Below are positions 45,801-57,800 of a stretch of DNA of 64,000 nucleotides, piece after piece. A program made the position numbers and the translations under genes. Positions within the stretch are counted from its first letter, which is position 1; every line of letters starts with the position of its first letter. The stretch is from NCBI RefSeq assembly GCF_019649055.1, contig NW_026570293.1, forward strand, positions 372,001 to 436,000, given 5' to 3'. The stretch comes from Paramacrobiotus metropolitanus (taxonomy: Eukaryota; Tardigrada; Eutardigrada; Parachela; Macrobiotidae). Under the pieces are notes generated by a model. The model was given only the letters and a program-made list of their open reading frames with translations, was not told where the DNA came from and ran no database searches.

Positions 45801-47951
45801 CTGCTTTACAGGAAAGCGCAAACGCCGCACCCGCTTCCGCCACGATAATCCCGAAGCGGTGAAGCGCCTGGAAGCCATCGTCCAAGTGAACCCGTATCAG
45901 TATCCTCCGGGAAAGATCGGGACGCCGCCTTCAACGCCGCTGTCCACCTCCTCGGCAGGGAAACCCCGGACACCCCTCAGGCTCTCAAAACCTTCGTCCA
46001 CCGCTGTTTAGAGACGGCGGCGGAGAAGGCGCAACAGTTCAACGACGCCGCCGGACCGGTGTTCCAGCGCTATATAGAGCTCCTACAAGTCCTCATTGCC
46101 CAGAAGCAGGACAGAATCAAAGACGTGCCCGTTGTTCGCTCCCGGCGAGAGGACCCGGTCGCGCAGTTGAAAGCCGTGGTAGACGTCAACCCTTTCCAGT
46201 ATAATACTGTTGAAGCGCGGAGCAAAGCCTTCGCTTCCGCGGTGAAGTTGTATTCGAAAAAGAAACTATCTCCGACGAAGTTAGAGAAGGAAGGACGGGC
46301 GTTGGAACGCCGCGTTAAGAGTCGTCTCGATCAGCTTCCGAAGCTTCTGGAGAACTATGATCCAGGGAACGCCGGGGACTCGTTGAAGGAATACATGGAG
46401 GTGCTGCAGAAAATCCCCGAATTGAAGGATAACGGGGAGAAGATTGTTCGGCCGTCGTCTCGGGTGTCCAGAGCGCCCGCGCTGCGAATGAAGCCGGCGA
46501 CGGAGGGGGTGCATGCATGCACAGCGTGTATGTTTTCCTTCGAGTCGGCGGAGTTGTTGGCGTTGCACACGCGGGGCCATGACGCCGCCGCCGTGGAGGA
46601 GGGCGGCGCCACCGCGTGTCCGGGGTGTCAGGAGGAGTGCGGATCGATGACAGCGCTGATCGCCCATGTGGCTGAGCACCGCAAGGCCTACCGTCCGCGG
46701 CAGCAGTGTCCCGATTGTGGGCTGTATGTCAGCGTGAAATTCTTCGATCAACATATCAAAACGTTGCATCCCGAGAAGTCAGATGATCCGGCAGCGACAT
46801 TTACCTGCGGAGAGTGTAAAAAAGAGTTCGGCGCACAAAAACAGCTGTGGGCTCATGAACAGGTTGGTAAAATTCCCATTATTTAACGCGAACTGATACA
46901 CCAAATGTCTCATTATGGACCGATGCTCTTCAAACATTGCCCAAAAACCCACATAACTATGAAAATCGTTGCTGCCCCGAATCAGGAGTTTTAGATTTTA
47001 AAATTACTTTTTTTATTTTAAAATTAATTTTGATAAAATGTTTGCGTTTTGAATCGTTTGGAATTTTTTTCACCCTTGATTTCTGAACCGGATACTGCAC
47101 TTACAAACGGTTTTCACGCCAACGTATACAAATCATTTGGCTTTAAAATCTAGAGTGCGGAAACGCGAAAGTTTTCGTGCATGTACACGTGTTTCGTATC
47201 TCCCAGTCGTATAACCACCTACGTATTCGCCGATTAAATTAAATTAAAAGCGACTTGCCAACCGGATTAATTCCCTTATAAATAACGAGCAACTAACTTC
47301 AAGGGGGTTCTGCTTCATTATAAGAATGAGCGACAAAATATTATTTTAACTAGAATGCTAAAGTAATTCCATCGTAAATGGCAGCCTCCTGATACGCGAT
47401 ATTACCGGTGTTTTGCGTTGCAGATCCACCGCTCCAAGAGCTGCCTGTTCTGCGCCCAGCTGTTCCCCTCCTGGCGACACCTCAGTCAGCACGTAGCGCA
47501 GCACAAACAGTCCGAAGGTTTCCCGTGCCTCCACTGCGCCAAAACCTGCGACAGCTACGCCGTCCTGAGCCGGCACTGCCGCGCCCAGCACGACGCTAAA
47601 GCGGTATGCATCTGTGAGATCTGCGGCGCTATTAAACGCAACCACGGTGCCCTGCGGCACCACATGCTCAACCACGCCAACACCTTCCGCCACCCCTGCG
47701 ACCTGTGCGGCAAGGGCTTCAAGACCACCACCACGCTGCGCACGCACCAGCGCTGGAAGCACAGCACGGAGCTGAAGGAGAAGCATAAGCAGCACAAGCA
47801 GAAACAGAGCGGGGTGCCCCGGGACTACCTGAATCCGCGGCAGCGCATGCGCTTCGAGGAGTTCAAGTTCCGCTGCGAGGAGTGCCGGTTCGGGTTCCTG
47901 ACGGAAGGGCGCTGGTTGCGGCATAAGGAGAAGTTCCATTACGAAGAGTGA
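42891..47951 (+). CDS. PRDM-like gene D: PR/SET, NPYQ repeats, C2H2
   Basis: Exons: 42891-43110, 43264-43443, 43746-44114, 44232-44510, 44678-45550, 45812-46862, 47424-47951. It has the same plan as genes A-C and E but is diverged: SSFYVLLTP exon; knuckle C-x2-C-x8-C-x2-H; PR/SET (FGPMRG, NWMQFVRLA, NLTAY, ELTVWYSTNYA); acidic exon. Four ~85-residue helical repeats follow, each opening L-x-A-V-x-x-V-N-P-Y/F-Q (44740, 45070, 45880 and 46185 approx.), then C2H2 fingers. The last intron again separates the two His of a finger (LWAHEQ then IHRSK). In exon 6 the frame breaks at the A-run near 45911-45915: one extra A would keep repeat 3 open, so this may be an assembly error. ATG 42891 is the first in frame; an upstream exon is possible. 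Gene F is its paralogue. Confidence 0.82.
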
Positions 47952-48717
47952 CGGTGCCTGTCTAGTGAAGTTGTAGTTTTTTTGGCCGTATTTCTATCCA
48001 TGCAGCTGCATTTGTTTGTTGTTGCACCCGCATTCTCTTACCTCGCTCATTAAAAATTGTTGTTGTGTAAATTTCACAATTTTCTACTGCGGTTGGTTGT
48101 GGTTTATGGTTTTTTTTCCCGTGCGCTCAATGCCGATCATGATGTCGTCTGTCGTGATTTTCATCTGTTGGATGTGTATTGTACCAGAGGTCGCTTTGTC
48201 AAGTGTTGGCACTTTACACCAACACACTTGCCTGATAAAAATACGCCGCAACAAGTTCTCGGTAGAAGTTTTCGTATGTAATATAAATATGTAACGTAAA
48301 GCTGGTAAGCTCGAATGATAAATACTCCAAAGCAACAACGGTTCGACAGAGTTTAACTTATAATCTGTTCCGCGTGTTCCACCTATCCAGACGAAACAAT
48401 TAATATGGAAGGAGAAACAAATTTCAGCAACACCACTCAACGCTGCGCTCATGTACAATGGACTGCAAAATTGATATTTTAACGCTGGCCGATATTGCCG
48501 TGTGCCCGATGTTAAATCACTTAACTTTTGCAGTCCATTAAAGGTCAGCGTGATATTATATCTAAGTGCGGTCCGAGCTGTGGCGGCACAAATTTACAAG
48601 TACTGTACAAATGGTCCAATGCGCGCTGGTCGGAAGGAGACTCAGAAAGCAATCATAATTCGTTTAACAGAGCAATGTTCATGGAGGCGTCTGGGTTCTC
48701 GATGAGGACACGAAGGG
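47952..48717. other. 3' intergenic between gene D and oxygenase
   Basis: This holds the 3' flanks of two convergent genes. No domain-bearing frame was found and no repeat was recognised. Confidence 0.45.
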
Positions 48718-50774
48718 TCATTTGATTCGGTCTCCGGGAGGACCAACTTCGGCGATGAGGCACATTGTTCCGTAGAAGTAATCCTGCTCGGGTTGATTCC
48801 CGTAAAATACAAACGCAGTTCTGGTGATGTTTTGTTTTGTTATTTCCGTAATCCACTGAATATCCAGAGCCCCCAGGGGCTCCAACCAATCCTCCAGACT
48901 GTCCCCGTCACAGTTGCAGCAGTCATCAGAGCGCAGGACAATCGCACCCTCCTCATCGGCCAGAGTTTCGAAAACATACCCCCCTCCGAGCGTTTTCCAT
49001 TTTTTCAGCTGAACAACATGATCGGTCAGGACGGCAACGTTGGTTCTGTCGTCTTGTGTGTAGATCTTCAGCTGGAAGGGCAGCGACAGCTGCCGGCACA
49101 CCCGGCGAATCATGGCATCGCTGCCTTTCAGATAATCCATCGTGGATCCAAAGGGCTGCTTAAGATCCACAGCCACCGGATATTGATACTGTAAACCAAA
49201 ACCAATCACGCCACCTTTCGGCAAGAAATCCGGCTCATCAAGCAGCTTCGCCAGATTGTCTTTGAACAACTGCTCCTTCTCCAAGCAGGCCTGGTTGACG
49301 GGGATGCTAAACTCGGGGAAGGTTGGCTGTGCGAAGTATAAATTGTACGTCAGTGTGACGCGGTGGCCGCTGTGCACCGGCAAAATCTCGTGCTCAATGT
49401 CGCTGTAGAAGGCCATGTACGCGATGGACGGTGTGCGGAGTGAGGCCAGTTCCTTGGCGGAGTCGAACGTCCATTCCTTGCCGCCCGATCGCAGCACCAA
49501 CGCGCCACCCTCGTGGGGGGTGGGGTAAACGACAACCAGTGAGGCGAACATGTTGGCGCCCCGCGGTGTGTCTTGGTGCGGTTTGAAGAGGCCACCTTTG
49601 CCTATAACACAAAAACAGCACAATTTATTTATTCACTAATGCAAGAGTAAACAAAATAGTTTCCTTGAGAACCAAATTGAAATTATCAAACTCCACACCA
49701 AAAAAAATATCGCAGCGCAACTTGTGCTTGAGACCTGAATCCGTTTTCTCTATCCTACTTTGAATTTTGGACTTTAACGTACACGGATTTTTCTACATCC
49801 TAACCGTATTACAGTCATAAGATAATTTTACGATATTCCGGGGCCACATGTTGGTTCAGCTACTGGTGATCCGGTATACTACCAAGTGGCAAGTATTACG
49901 TTACAACGAGTGCTTATTAAAATAGCTGTAAATAGTTCGAGTTAGTTTTCCAGAATATTTCTTCACTCATGAGTCTTTGCCGCCAGTCAATCATGTTTAC
50001 TCACGTATCGGTGTCCAACTTTTGAGTGCCAGTTCCGTTATACGCGCAACATCTGCTCATGTAGTCATGTATTGTACGCGGATGCACCCATGTACCGTCG
50101 GTGCGTTCGACTCGCTGCGTTGTTCCTTACCGTAGACATTGAGCTTGTACAGTTGCGCTTCCACATGTCTGTTGTGCTCGTCTCCCGACAGCAGATCGCT
50201 CTTTATCCGTCCCAGCAAACCCGACCGTTCCACGTCGAACTTCGCTGAGAACTCATCGACATCCAGTTTGCCAGCTTTACGGTAGGATTCGTCCAGAACA
50301 GCCTCCGCATTCCGTCCAAACGTGGCTGGATCACAGGCGCAGTACAGATGCTCCAGCTCGTCCGTGCTGGCATTGTGCAGAGAGATACGTCTGCAAAAAG
50401 CGATGGTGATGGGCGATGGCCATAAATTCCTAATAATTATTCCCGTAATACGCTTATCATCTTATTGCATGCGCATTTTACCTGGCATTAGTGTCTTTCC
50501 CGTAGTATAGGGTGAAGTCCTCAACAGATCGAGGATACACACCGAATGAAACTGGAGAACAACTGATCGAACCCCGCAAAGCTTCGATGAGTCTGCAGCA
50601 GGTGACAGACATGGGAGGGGATGCCTTTCGGTCCCTGTCTTCTTTGTCTTGATCGTCTGCAGCAGTAGTAGACAAACCAAGAGACTGTTGAATGTTTGCT
50701 GCTCGGACTGGTCTCAACGCTTTCAGCAGCGTTCGTGTCGACTGTGTTAGCAAGGGGTAAATCTTCTCTAACAT
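48718..50774 (-). CDS. 2-oxoglutarate/Fe(II) dioxygenase, P4H-like
   Basis: Three exons: 50774-50482, 50390-50131, 49601-48718, with phases 2 and 1 fitting, ~478 residues. The catalytic core is in exon 3: HQD (His193-x-Asp195) within FKPHQDTPRG, distal His255 in DIEHEIL and Arg265 ten residues later in GHRVTLTYNL, the 2-oxoglutarate contact. FYSDIEHE-type and GGALVLRSGG motifs resemble prolyl-4-hydroxylase-like oxygenases common in fungi and protists. The N-terminal part has an SVEDFTLYYGK motif and a helical region (YRKAGKLDVDEF). No signal peptide, so a cytosolic or nuclear role is likely; the substrate is unknown. The start ATG is the first in frame after a stop-rich leader; a few upstream codons are open but begin without ATG. 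Confidence 0.82.
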
Positions 50775-51841
50775 TTTAAAACAACATGAATTATTCGAAT
50801 CACTGATCACTGACCGTACTGGAAACCTTTCGATTTCTTACGACCAGAGACATGTAGAGTGTAAAACGATTTCAAAGACTATTAATCGTAAAAAGAAATG
50901 TGAAAACTGCGAAAATTTTCCTTGCGAACTTGCAACTGTTATACAGTGTTACACTTACGGTACAATGTACTTGTACAACCGAAAATGCCCAGTGCCCGTG
51001 AAGCTGAACTACGTGTAGTTGAAATCAACCAGTCGCATGTTCCCAACCGTCACTAGCTCCGCCCTAATAACCGGAAGTCCCCTATGTGCCCTGGTTAGAT
51101 TTATGGAAGTATCTGTAGTTATGAACATATATTTTTTCCTTAAATATTCGTTGCTTAAGAACTTATTCCGCGCAATTTGCGCGGGGTGACGCCGGGGTCT
51201 ACTATCTGTAGTACGAGTATTCATAATATACAAAATTATACGAGGAGATGATGGTCGCGCATTTCAGCACTCCCTGTACTTGCAGGCGTCAGCCGGCTGG
51301 AATATTACGCTGTGGCTAAACATGGTGAAGTACATATGAATGATAATATTATCAAATAATTATTATGTACCGAGCAATATTAGCCATATGTGTTACCGTA
51401 AAGTCACACTCCAGGCGGATGACGGCAGCAATACAGGGGAGCGCTGAAATGCGCTACCGTCATCCTATTCAATGGCCACCCGCCCATGAAGCAACAACTG
51501 GCAGGCCTTTTAGCTGCCGCCCAACGGCGGGTGTTAAGTGTTTTCTTCGGTTGTAGCCGTAGGATGAGATAACGTAGCGTCGTAGCGTACTGCTTAGTTG
51601 CGTACAAATAACATAGTACGAATGATTTGTGTAAAAAATGAAAGACGAAGAAAATTATTTTGCGGGAGTTTCGAATAATTCTGGATGATTGTGACGTACA
51701 TCTGCACCTCATCTGCAGCTGCGCCGCGATTGCCATCAGCTCCCGGATCCATCAACAGCGCACATGTTGGAATGCGCTATCTCGTAGGTTTGTCGAGCTT
51801 GTTTGTGATTTTCGGATGATTTATCCCGCAACACTGGCACC
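50775..51841. other. Divergent intergenic: oxygenase and gene E
   Basis: Two genes diverge from this stretch, so promoters for both should lie here. Short frames at 51365-51736 are not convincing. An inverted pair GGATGACGG...CCGTCATCC lies at about 51418-51466. No TATA box stands out. Confidence 0.4.
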
Positions 51842-54800
51842 ATGCAGCGATTGTTGCCTAAACCATCACCCAACGGCGTCCCCTCGGCTAACGGTGAGTT
51901 CATGCTGGAACTAAGCAATTTTGATTATAAACGGAACGGTTGGCACTCTGATGAAGAGGACATGATGCTATTTTGTCCGGGTACCCCTGACGCAGCGAGA
52001 CAATCAAAACACACCTAAACGCAGGCCCGTCTTTAGCTTTTTGGAAGGGGGGTGCACAAAACCTCGCGCCAGTTGGGAAATGGCCGAAAATTTCAGGAAA
52101 AACGTAGAAAAGTGGCTTTTTTGAGCCACTTTTCTACGCTTTTCTATTGTAATTTTCGTTGCGCCAGGGCCAGTGCGACCGCGCCAGTCGCATTTTCTTG
52201 CGCCAGCTCCCGGCACACCTTTTTCCCGTTTTTTTCCCTCCGGGAGGGGGGGGGCAGTGCGCCCCCCCCCCCTTAAAGACGGGCCTGCCTAAACGTCACG
52301 CGCACAAGTCACAACTACAAGCAAGCTAACAGCAAGCATTATAATGTTTTGGTAGACGCAGTGCCCCTGCCGCAGACTGCCTCTCTGACACTGCCCACCT
52401 TCATTCTGGTGCCCATTACACCTGGTCCACCACCCCTGCAAGACAACCGACATAACAGGCATGTTACCCGGGCTGCCAAGAAGCGAGGCCTCCAGTCACT
52501 ACGAGTAGGAGGTGCAACGAAAAATAAATTTCCACGAATTGACGAACCTGTCCGCGAAGCATCCGTTGCTGCCGATGAAAATTGCTCAGGTATGTTGTAC
52601 AACGTCAGATTTCCCTTTGGTCTACAGTATATGGAAACGATAAGCAGAATTGAACTACGTGCAGATTCGAACCAGTGTCGACGCTGTGTGGATGTTGGCG
52701 ATGAGCCGTGCGTGCTGCATTCGCGGCTGATCAGCGATACCGCGACGGTGGCCCGCGCATACGGCAGTCTGCCTTCTCAATTATACATCGCGCAGAAGGA
52801 AGGAATGTCCGGTGAGAAGCAGTCAAGACTGATCAACCGACAATTTGTGTAATTAAATTATTTCTCGTAGACCCGGGTGTTTTCGCCAAGCGCGCCATCC
52901 CCCACCAGAGCGTCTTCGGCCCGCTATTGGCCCCCTTCTCGCCCCACCCCGTGGCCTCCGTCTTGGTCGACCACCGCTTCGGACTGCGCCAGAAGAACGG
53001 ACCCCACGGAGAAAATGCAGATGTCCGGGTGTTCGACCTGAAGAGCGACGATCTGTGCAACTGGATCAAGTTCGTCCGCGAGGCCGTCGACGCGCAGCAG
53101 CAGAACCTCGTCGCCTTCCAACAGGACGACCGCGTCTACCTGGCCACCACTAAAGACATCCCCGCCGAGACGGAACTCTGCTTCTGGTACTCCACAAAAT
53201 ACTGCCAATTCCTCAACAAGGAGAATCTTCAGCCAGGATTTGCAGCGCAAGGTAAGCTCCTAATCTCTTAATTGGGTACTTTTCTAGGCTTACTTCGTAT
53301 GTATTTGATTTATTAGAGAATAATGACGCTTATGGCGACGTTACGGCGGATTCGCATATTCCGATGGACGCACTTTGCAGTGTAACACCGACCGCTGCCA
53401 CCGGCGACGATTCCGATGTTATAAAAAATGCGTTGCCGGCCGTGGATCCGTCACCGGCTCGATCCCCCGGGCCACGCCGTCGCCGAGTGATCACCGTCGA
53501 CACGGCCGTCCGCCCCTGTTATTTGTGGTTCAGAACGGAAGAGCGCTGTTTGGTCGACTGGTTTGTCAATCCCGACAACTGTCGGCTGTGGAAACGCGCC
53601 GGCCGAAAGGCGATGGACGGTAGTCCCAGCAAACTACACGTGGCGGGTGTAATCTCATCTTACTTGGTGGAGAATGGCTGCGAATCCATCGGACCGGAGA
53701 TCATCAAGCGGAAAGTCGCCGCATTAGAAACCAAAGCTCTGCAGCCGGAAACGGACAAAATGCCAGCGTATGTGCGGCGGTTTCGCGAGGCGTACAATGC
53801 GGTTAACCTGTCCGATGGCGCAGCTGATGATAATCATATTACGAATTTATTGCCGGATACAGCGCCGACAGGTTTAATGGCATTGGCAGCGCATCGTCCG
53901 CCGCGAAAGGGTAGACCCACCGGTTGGTCCAGTATGGAGGAGCGTTGGTTAGTAGGGGGTTTAAATCAAACGCCAGTTTTCCTATCTTTTTGTATAAGTA
54001 TCACAATACAAGTACAAACTTTAGGTACCAAAACATTTTCCTATTAATTTGTTCTATTTTAAAATATTTTAATTTAAGGTGGTTGCACCGGGAAGAATGC
54101 AAAATGAAATTTATAAAATATGCAAATTCACTTATATCCCTTATATATAATTAAGTTACTCTATATGAAATTATACAAATTATAATTCAAACATCGTAAT
54201 TGCTTTTATTATTGAATTATTTTTGTTGTTGCATTATCATTGAAATAATTTACATTCCTTCTATGTTATATTATAAAGTCCCTTCGAGCGAAGGTAATAA
54301 GTAGAAAAATCGAACATTTAATGGCTAGCAATTGTCTATAAAATTAATTTAATTAAAACATATAAAAATAAATAACGTAATTACATATATCATTAAATTT
54401 AAATTTTGTTTTCAATTACAAAATTTTAATTTTTAAAAAACAAATCGCATAAATCTCGGCCAGAATTGTTACCGATAATCTCGCGCCTAGGTTAGTGGAA
54501 TGGTTTGCGCAGCCAGATAACTGCCAACAGTGGAAGACGTCGTTTCTCCACCACACCGAAAACGATATCGCCAAGAGCATAGCCGCGTATTTATTAGAAC
54601 GCGGCGGACAAAATTTCTCCGAGCGTCCGCCGTTGAATATTCTCCGCAAAATCCGTCTTTTGAAGCTCAACTATCGGAGCCGGTGGCGGCCGATGCGCCG
54701 GAGGATGTTGTTTCCCTGTTCCGCACGGCGTACAACGCTGCCGTCGTTAACGAAGACGAAGCCGGTTCGTTGGACGAAGACGCAGCGGGTTTGGGGAAGA

Positions 54801-57800
54801 GACATTCGTGGTCGCTAGAGGAGGAAGCCATCTTAGTGGAATGGCTGGAGAAGGAGGAGGATGCCGCCCGCTGGCGGCCGCACGCGCCGGAAGAGACGAG
54901 AGTGCGGGATGGGGAAAAGTCGCGGGTGGCCGGTATCGTGCGGCAGCGGCTGGTGGAGCGGTGTGGAGCACACAATGCGCACCGGCGACTCTTTAATGTC
55001 AGGAAGAAAGCGGCGCATCTGCTGACGGACTGGCAGACGGCTAATGCGTATATGCAGAGCGTTGGGAAGCCGGCGATGACGCTGACGGATGCGTGGAAAC
55101 TGAAGCGCCTGGTGGCGGAGGGTAAGTCGCTCAGAAATATACCAATAATCCATAAAAACATTTAATCAATAAAATTTATTAACAGTTAATTTCATTTATT
55201 CGCCAGTCATTAAGATGTTCAAAATAAAATCAACGATATATTATTTTTTTACTTATAAACAATGTCTGCCCGGTCTTGGTGGACAATTTAGTAATTACAA
55301 ACATGACGAGAAAAAATAATATAATTAAATAATATAATAAAATTTACTAATTATTAACATGACGAGAAAAAATAATATAATTAAATAATATAATAAAATT
55401 TAGTAATTAGAAACATGACGAGAAAAAATACTATAATTAAATAATATAATAAAATTTAGTAATTACAAACATGACGAGAAAAAATAATATAATTAAATAA
55501 TATAATACAATTTAGTAATTACAAACATGACGAGAAAAAATAATAATATAGTGATTTAGAAATAAGTATAGCTGAAAATAATAAGGGAAAAAATTGTAAT
55601 AATATTATAGTGACTGACCGATTGTAATAAACGTACTGGTAAGAATAACGAACAAAATGCAAATAAATTAACGTTAAAAATAATATTACCTAATGATGGA
55701 AAATAGTAGTATTCATAATAAAATGGCAGACATAAAAATATTATTAATTAATGATGGAAAATAGTAGTATTGATAAAAAAATGGCAGACATAATATAAAT
55801 AAATTCAGTAACAATCTACAGGAGACATACGACCTGTCGTGGACCATTATCTCACTCCTGTGCCAGACGACATTCAAGCGGGTCAATCGTCGGAAACGAA
55901 TCAACCGACTGGCCAGGATGATCTCCAACAAATTCTCACGTTCTTCTCCCGAAAAGCGCTGCACCACCGCATCTGGCCGCCGGTCGACTCGAAAATCGAA
56001 GTCACCGTGTGTGAATGTCGGGACGGGTGCGGAGCGCAGTTCACACTGAAATTGGCGCGCGATCTGCACGGGCTACGGCATCGGACCGGACCCTGGACGA
56101 CCAGCGCGTTTAATCCGTTGTGTCCCGTGTGTGATTTTGCACCGACCAACTGGACGGCGCTGTTCGATCATCTGGATGAGCAGCATCAGTTCTTTGACTT
56201 TGCGGCCGACTCCCAGAATCTATCAAAACTGAAACTGCGTCGCGAGTTAAAAAAGAAGCAGGAGAAGAAGGTCAAGAAGGTACGGACATAGCTCCATTTT
56301 CTAATTCTCTCTTTAATTAAAATGTCGTTTCCAGAGTAGTTTGTTAACAGAGTAACAAAATCAAAAAAAATTGTGCTGTGGAATATGAAATATGTGACAT
56401 CATGTGAAAATTCTTATTAGTTTTTAGAATTTAATATTTATTTAAATTAATTGCATTATAAGGACGGTTAAAAAATCTATTTTATTTCAACGGTAGACCA
56501 AGAAGAGATGTAAAAATTTCCCCGTCTGCGAGCACTGCGGTATGGAGTTCATTCATAAGGAGGTACGCAGCATCCATTACCTGAGACATGGTACAACGCT
56601 GCCGGACGATGCCGGGGAAATACGCCAGTGCCCTGCGTGCACCTTCTACGCGGACAGTGTGCCGGCATTAATTGCGCACGTGGACGAGCGGCACACGCGG
56701 AAGGATCTGCACACGTGCGCGCGCTGCCAACAGTCGTTCATTTCCTACCGGCGTTTGGAGCGCCACATCCAGCGCAGTCATCTGTGGTCGGACGCCGAGA
56801 AGCCGTACGAGTGTCCGACATGCCACAAGAAATTCTCCGTCAACAGCGCTTTCACCCGCCATCTCAACGTACGAATGCCTAACTAAGATTTTTAAAAATA
56901 ACGGATAAATAAATAATAAATAAATAAATTTATAGTAAATTCATAAATAAATCAATAAATTCATAAAATAATAAATATATTTATAAGTAAACAGCGGATA
57001 ATGAATGACGGATAGGAAAAAACGAGTAACGGATATAGTGCGGCATTATGGAAGTGTAAATTCTTGTATTTCAGTTTAATTTCAATTTGAGTTTTAAAGC
57101 GGGTAGTTTTATGTTTTTTTTAAGTTTAAACTCGTCTCTAAACCTGTGTGGATAATTAGCTTCAAAGGACTGTTAATTTTTATAAAATACAGTAACTTAA
57201 TTTTTTTTATTTTGTTTATGTTCATTTATTTATTATTAATTTAAACTAATTACTGTAATAACATTATTAAATACTCATGCAGTATAATTAGTATTATTAT
57301 AAATAAAAATATTTGTTCATTTATTATTGTTATAAATTCGATGATTAGTTTTAATGTTATAATTTATTTTAATTTCTCTCAATCCGATGCAGACCCATCT
57401 GGACGGTGATCCCATCAGTTGTCCCTTATGCGCCAACGCGAAATTCCGTCAGACCGCGCAACTGTACGACCACATGCGGCAAGCCCACTTCGTCAACGGT
57501 CAGCTGGTGTGTTCGCACTGTGATAAACGTTTCCCCGCCGTCTGCAAAGAACACTTCCGCAATTTCCGCGCACATGTCCGCAGACACGTGGCCACTGAGG
57601 AGTACCCGTGCAATATTTGCGGCAAAATCTTCAAACGCTCCAGCGCCCGCTCCAGGCACGTGGAGGGGGCGCACAGCTTGAGCCGGCCTCACGTGTGTCA
57701 CTGCGGAAAATCCTACGACACGCGAGGGCATCTCGCTCAGCACCTACGCGTGGTGCACCGGAAGGACAAGGTGGATGGGCAAAAGAGCGTCACAGGTGGC

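Noticed and set aside
40795-47951. THAP exons as the 5' end of PRDM-like gene D
   Set aside because: The only donor at the end of the THAP exon is phase 2 and does not join gene D in frame. Gene D has its own ATG at 42891.
54495-55161. Gene E called a pseudogene because of stops around 53954-54490 and the shift near 54660
   Set aside because: The stops lie in a segment removable by good splice sites, and the single shift is at a homopolymer, where assembly error is likely.
55283-55550. CRISPR-like array
   Set aside because: The repeats are contiguous 56-bp units without unique spacers, and the DNA is from a eukaryote.
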